Shown: piece after piece, positions 25,133-33,396 of the stretch
Numbering within the stretch: position 1 is the stretch's first letter
Layout: the number at the start of each line of letters is the position of its first letter
NCBI GenBank assembly: GCA_035464655.1
Contig: DATHRZ010000024.1
Coordinates: forward strand, 1-64,000
Origin: JARFPW01 sp035464655
GTDB lineage: Bacteria > Gemmatimonadota > Gemmatimonadetes > Palauibacterales > Palauibacteraceae
Direction of reading: 5' to 3'
Length of the DNA stretch: 64,000 nt
Made by a program: the position numbers and the translations under genes
The notes under the pieces: model-generated
Told to the model about the DNA's origin: nothing
Database searches by the model: none
The model's input: only the letters and a program-made list of their open reading frames with translations

Positions 25133-25577
25133 ACTCGGCCGTCCAGCGAACCTCCACGGCGCCGGACAGCGTCGCCGCCGTCGGGCACTTCGACTGGTGC
25201 CGCTCGAGCGCGCGCTCGACGAGCTCGCGCGACGCCTCGGGAACCGTCAGCCGATAACTGATCTCGATTCGGGTGAGTACGGGCAGCCGGTCTCGAATCT
25301 CGTTGAAACCCTCGACCTCCGCCACGATCGCACCCGCAGGAAGCTTCACCTCGCGTGCCTCCAGCACGCCGTTCAAGGTTCCAAGCATTCAGCCGGCGGT
25401 GGCCGCTACGATGTAGTCGACCGGGAGCGGTAGATCCTTCGCGTCGAGTCGGTAGTGCTCCTTGATCGGCCCGTGGACGCCCATGTCGAACTCGGTGTCG
25501 GCGGCGATCGATGCGCGACGATGCAATCCTTCGATTCGCACGACCCGACCGCGGGCCACGTAGAACGCTTCACTCAC
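25116..25577 (-). CDS. OsmC-family selenoprotein (UGA at Sec63)
   Basis: Read through one in-frame TGA (25389-25391), this gives a 153-residue OsmC/Ohr-type protein. Before the UGA: SEAFYVARGRVVRIEGLHRR and LPLPVDYIVAATAG. The UGA follows, then MLGTLNGVLEAREVKLP, and later HQSKCPTAATLSGAVEV. OsmC enzymes reduce organic peroxides with two conserved cysteines; the second (KCPTAATL) is present, and the UGA replaces the first (AAxxGCM context). The frame is continuous on both sides. A hairpin lies at SECIS distance (25353-25369). Start GTG 25577 has GGAG six bases upstream; a TTG at 25616 is an alternative. It is divergent from msrB, another oxidative-damage gene. Confidence 0.82.
25353..25369 (-). 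promoter_or_regulatory. Candidate bacterial SECIS hairpin (OsmC)
   Basis: A perfect 6-bp GC-rich stem GCGTGC/GCACGC closes a 5-nt loop TGGAG starting 26 nt after the UGA at 25389-25391. The loop has G at its second position, and the spacing lies in the 16-37 nt range of bacterial SECIS models. The hairpin resembles in size and position the one in the peroxiredoxin gene. Confidence 0.55.
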
Positions 25578-25669
25578 ATCCGTCTCCGTGTCGGGGAACC
25601 GTGTTCCATGCTGCAACGTTAACGTACGTTCTCACCGATGGCGACGGTCCCGCAGCGCAGGAGAGTGAA

Positions 25670-26065
25670 ATGGAGCAGGCGAAGCGTTCCGACGAGGAGT
25701 GGCGCGAGATTCTGAGCCCCGAGGTGTATCGGGTCACGCGCCGTCAGGGTACGGAAGCGCCGTTCAGCGGCGACCTGTGCGGCCTGTACGAACCAGGCGT
25801 GTACCGTTGTGCATGCTGCGGCGCCGAACTCTTCCGTTCCGAGACGAAGTACGACTCGGGCTCCGGCTGGCCGAGCTTCTTCGAACCCGCTTCGGACGGC
25901 GCCGTCGAGCTTCTGGAGGATCGCAGCCACGGCATGGTGCGCACCGAGGTGCGGTGCTCCCGCTGCGAGGCCCACCTCGGCCACGCGTTCTCCGACGGAC
26001 CCGAACCCACGGGCCTGCGCTACTGCATCAACTCGGTTGCACTCGAACACCAACCGGAGGAATGA
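25670..26065 (+). CDS. msrB: Peptide-methionine (R)-S-oxide reductase
   Basis: This 131-residue protein has the MsrB fold: YRVTRRQGTEAPFSG, YRCACCGAELF and RCSRCEAHLGHAF (the two CxxC zinc sites), GSGWPSFFEP, and LRYCINSVAL with the catalytic cysteine. It repairs methionine-R-sulfoxide in proteins. The active-site residue is Cys here, unlike the two selenoprotein candidates nearby. ATG 25670 follows AGGAGAG. No signal peptide, so cytoplasmic. Confidence 0.95.
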   Translation: MEQAKRSDEEWREILSPEVYRVTRRQGTEAPFSGDLCGLYEPGVYRCACCGAELFRSETKYDSGSGWPSFFEPASDGAVELLEDRSHGMVRTEVRCSRCEAHLGHAFSDGPEPTGLRYCINSVALEHQPEE

Positions 26066-26071
26066 ACACGG

Positions 26072-26446
26072 ATGATTTCCCAAGCCGGCTACTGGTACAT
26101 GCACATCTTCGGAATCGGCCTTCTGATGCTGGCGATCGGCGGGGTTTCGCTGCACGCCATGAGCGGTGGAACGAAGGAGACGAGCGGCGGACGGCGGCTG
26201 ATCGCGGCGAGCCATGGGCTCGGCCTGCTGCTGATCCTGACGGCGGGCTTCGGCATGCTCGCGCGACTGGGTGCCATGCAAGGCAGCCTGCCGGGCTGGG
26301 TCTGGGCGAAGTTGGCGATCTGGGCGGTCATCGGTGGTCTGTTCATGGTGCCTTACCGCAAGCCGAAGCTCGCGGCTCCGGTCTGGGTCGCTGCCGCCGT
26401 GCTCATGCTGTGCGCCGCCTGGCTGGCTCACGCGAAGCCGATCTGA
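26072..26446 (+). CDS. Four-helix membrane protein of unknown function
   Basis: This 124-residue protein has four predicted membrane helices: about 5-30 (YMHIFGIGLLMLAIGGVSL), 45-68 (AASHGLGLLLILTAGFGML), 75-95 (WVWAKLAIWAVIGGLFMV) and 103-120. A histidine in the first helix and another in the second (ASHGLG) are reminiscent of small haem or invasion-type integral membrane proteins, but I do not recognise the family. It lies 6 bp after msrB and 4 bp before the MOSC gene, so it is likely in one transcript with them. Confidence 0.75.
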   Translation: MISQAGYWYMHIFGIGLLMLAIGGVSLHAMSGGTKETSGGRRLIAASHGLGLLLILTAGFGMLARLGAMQGSLPGWVWAKLAIWAVIGGLFMVPYRKPKLAAPVWVAAAVLMLCAAWLAHAKPI

Positions 26447-26450
26447 CCCC

Positions 26451-27299
26451 GTGCCCGACTCCATTCACCGCGTGGCGGCTCTGTTTCGTTATCCGCTGAA
26501 GTCCGCGGCGGGTGTGAGCTGTCGCGAAATCGAACTCGACCGCTTCGGTGTTCGCGACGACCGTCGCTGGATGATGATCGATCCGGCGGGCATCCCCGTC
26601 ACGCAGCGCGAGGCGCCGCGCCTGGCCCTGCTTCGCGCGCGAAGCTCGCCGGAGGGACTCCACCTCGAATGGAGAAACGGTGAGGGAGAGGGAAGCGGCG
26701 ACGCTCATACGACGGTCGAACGGCCGGGGCGAGACGCACCGCGCGTCCCGGTGACGATCTGGGGCGATGCGCTGCGGCTTCCCCTTGCCGCCGAAGCCGC
26801 GAACGTCTGGCTCACGGGACGCCTCGGCCTGGAAGCTCGCCTCGCCTGGATGCCCGACGACGTCGACCGCCCCGTGAATCCGCGGTACGCCACGCCCGCC
26901 GACCGTACGAGCCTGACGGACGGCTATCCGCTTCACGTCATCGGGTCGGGATCCATGGCCGACCTGAACGGCCGGCTCGAGCACCCCGTCGGCGTGGAGC
27001 GTTTCCGACCGAACGTCTACGTCGAGGGACCGTCGGCGTTCGACGAGGACTCATGGGCGAAGGTGAGAATCGGCGGGTCGATCCTGCGGGTCGTGAAACC
27101 ATGTCCCCGCTGCGCCGTGACGACCGTCGACCCCGCGACCGGATCTCGCGGGAAGGAGCCGCTGCGCACGCTGTCGGCGTATCGCAAGCGTGAAGGCGGC
27201 GTGATGTTCGGCCAGAACGCGCTGCACGAGGGGACGGGTACGCTGCGGATCGGCGATGCCGTCGAAGTGCTCAGTCGCAGGGATGCTCCGGCAGCGTGA
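26451..27299 (+). CDS. MOSC-domain protein (YcbX/mARC-like)
   Basis: This 282-residue protein has the MOSC_N start IHRVAALFRYPLKSAAGVSCREIELDRFGVRDDRRWMM. The MOSC domain follows (SLTDGYPLHVIGSGSMADLN, ERFRPNVYVEG, RIGGSILRVVKPCPRCAVTTVD with the Mo-ligand-type cysteines, FGQNALHEGTG). Proteins of this type bind molybdenum cofactor and reduce N-hydroxylated compounds or sulfoxides; electrons come from separate partners here. Start GTG 26451 matches the family N-terminus. Its 3' end overlaps the convergent VWA lipoprotein gene by 29 bp. Confidence 0.87.
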   Translation: MPDSIHRVAALFRYPLKSAAGVSCREIELDRFGVRDDRRWMMIDPAGIPVTQREAPRLALLRARSSPEGLHLEWRNGEGEGSGDAHTTVERPGRDAPRVPVTIWGDALRLPLAAEAANVWLTGRLGLEARLAWMPDDVDRPVNPRYATPADRTSLTDGYPLHVIGSGSMADLNGRLEHPVGVERFRPNVYVEGPSAFDEDSWAKVRIGGSILRVVKPCPRCAVTTVDPATGSRGKEPLRTLSAYRKREGGVMFGQNALHEGTGTLRIGDAVEVLSRRDAPAA

Positions 27300-28071
27300 C
27301 CGGACGGAGCGTGTAGTTCCGGTCGAGCAACGTCGCTCCCGTCGCCTCGAAGTACTCGTCCCAGAATGCCTTGACACGCTGCCCGAGGTCCGTGTCGACC
27401 CGGGCGCCGATGACGACCACGCACAGACCGCTCAAGTCCGGCAAGGTCCCCTTCGCCTGCTCCGTCTCGACCCAGTCGGACGGCGGCATTCTCGCCAGCC
27501 CCTCCATGTTCATCTGGCGATTTGCCTGCAGCATGTCGGAGAACAGGTACAGCGTGGCCGAACGTCCCCCCGCGGCCCGCACGTCGGCCCCCACGTCATG
27601 CAGGGTCGACAGGATATCGGTTCCGCCGATGTCTTCACGCGCCGTCGAGTCGGTGTAGGAGATCAGGTAGTCCTGCGCGTCCTGGAGGAACCGGGCGCGC
27701 GACACCGAATCGCTGGCCATCGCCCGGTCCGTGAACTCGCGGGCCGGTATGGTCTCCGACCAGCGCTGCGGCGCCTCGTCGAGCGACATCTGCAGGAGCT
27801 GGTGTGCCGCGATGCGGTCACCGTGATCGAGCTTGCGGATTCGCTCGTTGGTGAGCTGACGCGCGATCTCGAGCTGCGTGCCCGAGATGCTCGTAGAACG
27901 ATCGTAGACGAACACGACCAGCTCGGGTGGCGTCCGAGTCAGCTCCGTGCCCCCCTCGCCACCGGCCGAAGAGGCTTCCGGCGTCCCACAGGCGGCAAGG
28001 AGCGCCAGCCCGAGGCCCGTCAGTGCGGACCGTGGGCCCGCACCGAATCCAACCGTGTCGTCAGCGCTCAC
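27271..28071 (-). CDS. VWA-like lipoprotein
   Basis: This 266-residue protein has a lipoprotein signal (ALTGLGLALLAAC, lipobox LAAC). A von Willebrand A-like domain starts VVFVYDRSTSISGTQ, which holds a MIDAS DxSxS motif (DRSTS). TLYLFSDMLQANRQMN and LCVVVIGARVD provide later core strands. It probably binds a divalent metal and a protein partner at the cell envelope. It overlaps the upstream 666-residue membrane protein gene by 4 bp (ATGA), so the two are co-translated and may form a complex. No homologue with a known role comes to mind. Confidence 0.72.
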   Translation of the reverse strand: MSADDTVGFGAGPRSALTGLGLALLAACGTPEASSAGGEGGTELTRTPPELVVFVYDRSTSISGTQLEIARQLTNERIRKLDHGDRIAAHQLLQMSLDEAPQRWSETIPAREFTDRAMASDSVSRARFLQDAQDYLISYTDSTAREDIGGTDILSTLHDVGADVRAAGGRSATLYLFSDMLQANRQMNMEGLARMPPSDWVETEQAKGTLPDLSGLCVVVIGARVDTDLGQRVKAFWDEYFEATGATLLDRNYTLRPVTLPEHPCD

Positions 28072-30068
28072 CAGGATGTGGCCTCCTCCGTGAACTTCGC
28101 GCGCACCTTCTCGAAACGTTCCTGAACCCGCGTGCGCTCTGCATCATAATACCCGGGATCCTGCACGCGCATGTCGACGACATGGGTCGCGTCGACGGCC
28201 AGCTCGAGCGCTACCGGTTCCGAGAAGGCCGGCACCTCACGCGGATCGATCCCCCGCAGGCGTCCGTTCTCGGCCCGATAGGCGACGACGGTCGCCTCGA
28301 GCTGGTGCGCCAGAGCAGGCGCCTCGTTGAGTGGCCGCTCCGTCAGCATCCCGCGGTACTCGCCGATCGTCTGGACGGCTCGGCCCATCGCGCCCGCGAC
28401 TCGCTCTTGCACCGTATCGCCGAAGCTGATGAGCTCACGACGCTGACGTTCCCAGGGGAGCTCGTTGAACCGGTCCTTGCGCGGGTCCCGCATGTGGAAG
28501 TAGGCGGCCGTGATCGCCACGAGCACGAGCGTCGTGTTCAGCAGCAGGATCGGGAAGCTCAAGCCGCTCATAGACTCCGCATACTCCCGCTGCTCCTTCG
28601 CCATCGCCTCGAGATCGTCGGCCTGGTTCGTCTGCTCGTTGGCCGCTACGAGATTTCCGTCGACGCGCAACCAGCTCGCGTTTCGTCGCAGCTCTTCGAC
28701 CTTGGAGCTATCCTGCGCGAACCGGTCGATCGCCACCTCGCCGAGCGTCACGCGCGCTTCGAACAGCACCCCCAAAACGAGCGCGAGGCCGAGACCCGAA
28801 ATCACCATCGGAACCACGTACTCGACCGGCGAGCGACTTCCCACCGTATCGCCGGACTGCTTCGTCGAGCGCTGGAACAGCAGGGAGCGCAGCGAATGCC
28901 CGAAGAAATGCGCGAGCACGCAGAGGAAGGTGACGACACCCGCAGCCAGCAACGCGGCATCGGGCCTGAGGACGAACTGCGAAGCTACTCGCATGAGCCC
29001 CGCCAGCCAGCCTTCGCTCGTCTCCGAGACGAAGCGAATCTGCTGCTCCGTCAGCGGGTCACGCGGAAGTAGCGCGCCGAACACCGGGGCATTGGCGAGG
29101 AACTCGACGATGCCGAGAAACGCGAGCGCGGCGGCGTACCAGCGCGTCGCGAAGGCGCGACCGCTCGATTCGCCCTCGCTGTCCTTGTCTTCGTCCCTGG
29201 CGTCCGCCGGCAGTTCACGGCCCTCGACGGCCGACGCATGGCGCTTTTCGATCGTGGCTTCGACCTGCGAGCGATTGATTTCGAGACGACGCTGAAGCCG
29301 GAACAGCTCCGACGTGACGCGCTCGAACCTGTCGACCTGAAGCGATACGTCGCCAAGCGCTTCGGTCACGCGACCTTCCTGGACCGCCACCTTGTTGTTC
29401 AACCGCTCGCGCTCGCGGGCGCTCCAGTCCTCGAACAGGGAATGACAGCGATCGCGCAGCTCCTGTTCCGACTCCGAACGACCCGAGGCGTCGAGCGCCG
29501 GGAGTCCCGCGTCGGCGTCGCGGCGGGCCATATCGAGCGCCGCCCTGCGCAGACCCGCCACCGATAGACCGACACTCGTCTCGAACGACGGTCCCGGCTG
29601 CTGCTCCGGGATGCCGCTCACGAGGTCGCCGAGGTCGACGGTCGGGTTCACGTTCCAGGCGCGCTCTCCGGGTTCGGGCGCCCGCTCGGGTCGAGCCGGC
29701 GCCTCGGCGACATCCTGGCCGGCAGCCGTGTCGGCAGGGGCGCGGCGGAACGCGGGCTCGTTGGATCGCATATCCCGTTCTCCGGTGGTCGGGGCTCGGT
29801 GTTCCTGCGAGGGACGTTCCGTCTCGGCCGGCGACTCGGAACGCGCGGAAGGCGGGGCCGCATCGGGCTCGGCTCCGGCATCGGCGATCTCGTCCGTCGG
29901 AGAGGCCGACCAGAAGGATCCGTCGTCGGGATCCCTACCATCCTCCGACTCGTCGCGGCCATCCTTCACCCGCTCGAGCCATGAAGGCGCGAGATCGCCC
30001 TGGTTCTGTTCGGAGTCGGCCCTGCCGGAGCCGCGCGAACCCTTCGCCGTCTTCCCACGTTGTTTCAT
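28068..30068 (-). CDS. Large membrane protein with disordered N-terminus and coiled coils
   Basis: The protein has 666 residues and I do not recognise it. Residues 1-190 are low-complexity, polar and proline-rich. About 200-285 is a long helical region (FEDWSARERERLNNKVAVQEG, VTSELFRLQRRLEINRSQVE). Hydrophobic segments follow near 312-340, 365-395 (AALLAAGVVTFLCVLAHFFG), 415-440 (VVPMVISGLGLALVLGVLF) and 505-525 (FPILLLNTTLVLVAITAAYF), with a helical stretch between the last two (QTNQADDLEAMAKEQREYAES). The C-terminal 140 residues are soluble. It is translated just before the VWA lipoprotein, which suggests an envelope complex. A sigma-54-like site lies 104 bp upstream. Confidence 0.7.
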   Translation of the reverse strand: MKQRGKTAKGSRGSGRADSEQNQGDLAPSWLERVKDGRDESEDGRDPDDGSFWSASPTDEIADAGAEPDAAPPSARSESPAETERPSQEHRAPTTGERDMRSNEPAFRRAPADTAAGQDVAEAPARPERAPEPGERAWNVNPTVDLGDLVSGIPEQQPGPSFETSVGLSVAGLRRAALDMARRDADAGLPALDASGRSESEQELRDRCHSLFEDWSARERERLNNKVAVQEGRVTEALGDVSLQVDRFERVTSELFRLQRRLEINRSQVEATIEKRHASAVEGRELPADARDEDKDSEGESSGRAFATRWYAAALAFLGIVEFLANAPVFGALLPRDPLTEQQIRFVSETSEGWLAGLMRVASQFVLRPDAALLAAGVVTFLCVLAHFFGHSLRSLLFQRSTKQSGDTVGSRSPVEYVVPMVISGLGLALVLGVLFEARVTLGEVAIDRFAQDSSKVEELRRNASWLRVDGNLVAANEQTNQADDLEAMAKEQREYAESMSGLSFPILLLNTTLVLVAITAAYFHMRDPRKDRFNELPWERQRRELISFGDTVQERVAGAMGRAVQTIGEYRGMLTERPLNEAPALAHQLEATVVAYRAENGRLRGIDPREVPAFSEPVALELAVDATHVVDMRVQDPGYYDAERTRVQERFEKVRAKFTEEATSW

Positions 30069-30171
30069 CTTACTGACCGCCTTGAATCGATCGAGTTCGC
30101 ATCAGACCGCAACAACCACTGGAGCCACCGCCGGAGTCGCCCGGGATCGGACGACAGCCAGTCTTATATGC

Positions 30172-30186
30172 GCAAAATGGCTGCCA
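30172..30186 (-). promoter_or_regulatory. Possible sigma-54 promoter for the 30068-27271 operon
   Basis: On the minus strand TGGCA and TTGC are placed with GG and GC ten bases apart (TGGCAGCCATTTTGC), the spacing of -24/-12 promoters. The gap 30069-30353 otherwise holds no gene I can support. It is 104 bp from the ATG at 30068. Confidence 0.35.
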
Positions 30187-30353
30187 GCCCGGAGTCGCAT
30201 CCGGCTGCTCGCACAAACGACGCTGCCACAGCTAGTTACGCTCCCCCGGGGGGGGCGACCATCTCGCGACCGCGGCGAACTCGATGCCGTGGACGCGAAA
30301 AATGCCTCAATACGCCGTGAACATAGGGTCGGAACCGAGCACCGTCGAATGGC

Positions 30354-30578
30354 TCAGCGAGCGCGCTCGCGGTGGATCTCCCGGGCCATGGCGTGGGCCG
30401 CCTCGGTGAGCGCTTCCTCCACCAGCACCAGAGCCTGCTCCAGCACCTGATCGACGTGCTGCTCCGACTCGAGCGTCATCGCCGCGTACTCGGCTTCGTC
30501 GACGATTTCATCGACCCGGCATCTCACGTCCTGCTTGATCGCCTGTAGCAGGGCATCCGTCGTCGCGCTGTAGTACAT
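30354..30578 (-). CDS. Small acidic helical protein of unknown function
   Basis: This 74-residue protein starts MYYSATTDALLQAIKQDVRC and is almost entirely helical, with an acidic heptad-like middle (DEIVDEAEYAAMTLESEQHVDQVLEQALVLVEEALTEAAHAMA). ATG 30578 is chosen because GGAGGG lies five bases upstream; a longer form from 30626 has no such site and would leave less room for the leader. A sigma-54-like promoter is present 67 bp upstream. Family and role are not recognised. Confidence 0.6.
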   Translation of the reverse strand: MYYSATTDALLQAIKQDVRCRVDEIVDEAEYAAMTLESEQHVDQVLEQALVLVEEALTEAAHAMAREIHRERAR

Positions 30579-30644
30579 CTCCACCCTCCTTCGTGCGGCC
30601 TGGGCCGTGTCGATCCGGCTGGACATCGCGCGACAGGTTATCGG

Positions 30645-30659
30645 GCAAGCTGATTGCCA
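30645..30659 (-). promoter_or_regulatory. Possible sigma-54 promoter upstream of the 74-residue protein
   Basis: The minus strand reads TGGCAATCAGCTTGC, with GG and GC ten bases apart as in -24/-12 elements. It sits between the divergent PilX-like gene (30868) and the start at 30578. The rest of the 289-bp gap shows no other clear signal. Confidence 0.4.
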
Positions 30660-30867
30660 GCCCGCGGAGGTTCATCGCCAGTGAACCCTCAAGTAGCTGG
30701 AGACCATCGAGTTGCAGCATCGTGGCATATAGCTCACTCGCCCCCCGGGCTCGGAAAGTCCCGCGCATGGCGTCGCAAAACACTTGGCCGAGTGTGAAAA
30801 CGCGGATCGGTGCGGCGCCGGCGACCGTAGTTGACGTCGGATTGATCGGCCGGCCGATCTTCGCGCC

Positions 30868-31308
30868 ATGAACGAACCCGGTACCTCGATCGATCGACGC
30901 CCCGAGGAGGGGGCGGTCCTTCCGCTCGTGCTGGTGGGACTGATGGCGGCGGGCATCCTGGCCCTGGCGGGATACGACGCAGCGCGCTTCGCCGTGTCGG
31001 CGGCCCGACACCAGGCGGCCGCCACCGCGGCCCTGCACGCTGCCGACTCGGGGCTCGACCTCTTCCTGGCCGGCGTCGGTCCGTCGACGGGTCCCCTGGC
31101 CGTCGACGCGCCACCCGCGAGCGCCGTGGTATCGGTCGTCGGACTCGTCGAACTGGAGGACGCGTCACGCATCGTGGCCGTGATCTCCGAAGGCCGGATG
31201 CGAGCGGGTCTCGCTCCCCCGGTCGTGCGCCAGACCTCCCTGCTCGCCCGCATCGCCGTCGACGGGCAGCGCTCCCGGGTACGGGGAAGCTGGCGCGAGC
31301 GGTTCTAG
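30868..31308 (+). CDS. PilX-like type IV pilus assembly protein
   Basis: This 146-residue protein has the N-terminal pattern of PilX-type minor pilus proteins: a short basic leader, then EEGAVLPLVLVGLMAAGILALAGYDAARF, a single hydrophobic helix preceded by Glu-Glu-Gly, followed by RHQAAATAALHAADSGLDLFL, a typical AxxAAE/ADSG alignment for this family. It may prime or modify type IV pilus or type II pseudopilus assembly. No other pilus genes are in the window. Its stop overlaps the convergent hydrolase stop. Confidence 0.6.
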   Translation: MNEPGTSIDRRPEEGAVLPLVLVGLMAAGILALAGYDAARFAVSAARHQAAATAALHAADSGLDLFLAGVGPSTGPLAVDAPPASAVVSVVGLVELEDASRIVAVISEGRMRAGLAPPVVRQTSLLARIAVDGQRSRVRGSWRERF

Positions 31309-32150
31309 GTATCGCGCGCCCGGCCCGACGCCGGGAGCCGCGGCAGGTGGCCCGCGATGAGTTCCAGCAGTCCGTCCGGGTTGTCGGTGTGCAGCCAGTG
31401 TCCACCTTCGAGCTCGTGGAGCGTGACCGGCTCGCCCCTCGCCGCCAGGCGTTGAATCCGCTCGGCGTCGTCGGGCGCCAGGATCGAGCCACTCGTCGCC
31501 CGTACGAAGTGGATCGAAGCGTCCGGCGGCGCCGACTCGACAGTCTCCCACATTTCCGTGGCGATGAAGTCGGTGAGCAGCTCACGCAGGGCGTCCGCGT
31601 CCAGGCCCCATGCCCAACCATCGCCGCGACGCTCGAGGTTCGTCGCCACCCAACGAGCCGTCGCCTGATCGAAACCGCCCTCCCCGATCCAGGCGACGGC
31701 TTCCTCACGACCGGTGAACGACGAAGGCGACACCTCCAGTCGTCCAAGCAACCGGTCCGCGCCACTACCCTCGCCGCCCGCGGCCGGCGTGCTGTCGATG
31801 ATCCACGTCTGGACCGGCGTCGGGGACAGTTCCCGGGTCGCCGCCAGGGCCACCTTGCCCCCGAAGCTGTGCCCCAGCACCGCCGTCGGCCCGTCAGGGC
31901 TGAGTGTGGCCACCAGCTCGACCAGATCGCCGGCCGCCGCCACCACGCTGTGCGGTCCCGCGATATCCTGCGAGGCGCCGTGCAGACGCAGGTCGACGAG
32001 CACGACGCGCCAGTCGGAGCGCAGCTCGACGAGACGGCGCGCGAACAATGACCAGTTTCGTCCCGCGCCGAGAAACCCGTGCAGAATAAACAGCGCGGGC
32101 AGACCGGTCGGGCCCTCCGTGCCGACGGTTTCGTGCGCCAGGTCGCTCAC
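31305..32150 (-). CDS. Alpha/beta-hydrolase fold protein
   Basis: This 281-residue protein has the fold signatures LFILHGFLGAGRNWS (oxyanion hole), VVLVDLRLHGAS, AVLGHSFGGKVAL with the nucleophile Ser, and a late GGHWLHTDNPDGLLELI with the catalytic His. It resembles YbfF-type esterases. GTG 32150 overlaps the upstream glycosyltransferase stop (GTGA), so it is co-translated with it. The substrate is unknown. Confidence 0.85.
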   Translation of the reverse strand: MSDLAHETVGTEGPTGLPALFILHGFLGAGRNWSLFARRLVELRSDWRVVLVDLRLHGASQDIAGPHSVVAAAGDLVELVATLSPDGPTAVLGHSFGGKVALAATRELSPTPVQTWIIDSTPAAGGEGSGADRLLGRLEVSPSSFTGREEAVAWIGEGGFDQATARWVATNLERRGDGWAWGLDADALRELLTDFIATEMWETVESAPPDASIHFVRATSGSILAPDDAERIQRLAARGEPVTLHELEGGHWLHTDNPDGLLELIAGHLPRLPASGRARDT

Positions 32151-33250
32151 GCGGCACTCGCCGTAACGGCGCGATACGCGCGCAGCGTGGCCACGACCAT
32201 CGCGGCGGCCGTGAAGCGTACCGCGCCCCGCCGCGCCGCCTCTCCCGCACGCTCCCGGGCGCTCCGATCGGCAAGCAGGGGTTCGAGCTCGACGGCCAGT
32301 GCCGCGGGATCGGCAGGCACGACGGGCCGGAAGGCGCCGTCGACGGCCAGCTCGCCGAGCCCGCCGGCGCTCGTCGCGACCACGGGCCGCGCGGCGTGCA
32401 TCGCCTCGATGCACGCCGTGCCCAGTCCTTCCTCCTTCGACGGCATCACGAAGATGTCGATGCCGTCGAGAGCCTGTGCAGCATCGGCAAACCGGCCCGG
32501 AAGGCTGAAGACTCGGTCGAGCCCGTGCTCGCGAACCAGGCGCTCGAGCTTCGGGCGCTCCGGGCCTTCACCGAACACGGCAAACCGGGCCTCGGGGTAG
32601 CGAGGGGCGAGGAGCGCAGCGGCACGGACGAACGTCGCGTGGTCCTTGTGCCCCACCAGGGCCCCGACCGCCGCGACCAGGACCTGCTCGTCCCCGACGG
32701 AGCCCGCCGCGCGTAACTCGCGGGCGGCGTCGTGGCCCGGCGGCGGCACGACGTCATGCGGATCGATGCCGCTATAGACGACCTCGACCCGTCGCCGGTC
32801 GATGCCCTGCCCCACGAGCACCTCCCGAATCCGGCGCGAAACCGCGAGCACGAGGTCCGCCCGCTGCCACACGAACATCCGGCGGACCGGGAAGTCGACG
32901 CGCCGGGCCGCCACCACGGGAGACACGCTTCCGATCAGCGCCCGCGCCATGAGCACCGATTGCACGGCATGGCCGTCGTGCGCGTGGACGACGTCCCAGC
33001 CGTCGCGGAGGCGGCTGGAAAGCTCGAGCAGGGCGCTGTGGTCGACGGCTCCGCGCCAGGGAGTCGGATAGACGCGAACACCGAGATCGGCCGCCTCGCG
33101 GGCCAGCCGCGACTCCGCCCGCGCGACCAGCGCCTGCCGGATGTCGCCCCGTCCGGTGAGCCCCGCCATCAGCAGACGCGCCTGGTTCTGGCCTCCGCGG
33201 TACTCACGGGCGCTGTCGACGTGCAGGACGGTCCGCGGCGAAGGGATCAT
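32147..33250 (-). CDS. Family-4-type glycosyltransferase
   Basis: This 367-residue protein has the GT-B layout: a Rossmann N-domain (VLHVDSAREYRGGQNQARLL, VVHAHDGHAVQSVL) and a nucleotide-sugar C-domain (GALVGHKDHATFVRAAALL, FVMPSKEEGLGTACIEAMHAARPVVA, the EX7E region). It would transfer a sugar from a nucleotide-sugar to an acceptor for lipopolysaccharide or exopolysaccharide. It starts at ATG 33250 and is followed by the overlapping hydrolase. Confidence 0.88.
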   Translation of the reverse strand: MIPSPRTVLHVDSAREYRGGQNQARLLMAGLTGRGDIRQALVARAESRLAREAADLGVRVYPTPWRGAVDHSALLELSSRLRDGWDVVHAHDGHAVQSVLMARALIGSVSPVVAARRVDFPVRRMFVWQRADLVLAVSRRIREVLVGQGIDRRRVEVVYSGIDPHDVVPPPGHDAARELRAAGSVGDEQVLVAAVGALVGHKDHATFVRAAALLAPRYPEARFAVFGEGPERPKLERLVREHGLDRVFSLPGRFADAAQALDGIDIFVMPSKEEGLGTACIEAMHAARPVVATSAGGLGELAVDGAFRPVVPADPAALAVELEPLLADRSARERAGEAARRGAVRFTAAAMVVATLRAYRAVTASAA

Positions 33251-33396
33251 TCGAGGAAGCTAACGTCCGACCGGGCGCCCGCCGACCCCGGACCCACTTG
33301 AGCGAGACTCCCGGTTAGGAGGGGCCCCGGACTCCTCGAAGACGGCGGGCCCAGCTGCGGTCTTTCCGTCTCGCAGGGGACGTCGTCGTCGAGCGC

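Noticed and set aside
25116..25391. A separate 90-residue gene starting at ATG 25388
   Set aside because: The ATG directly follows the UGA and has no ribosome site; the segment lacks the N-terminal half of OsmC. Read-through gives a full-length family member.
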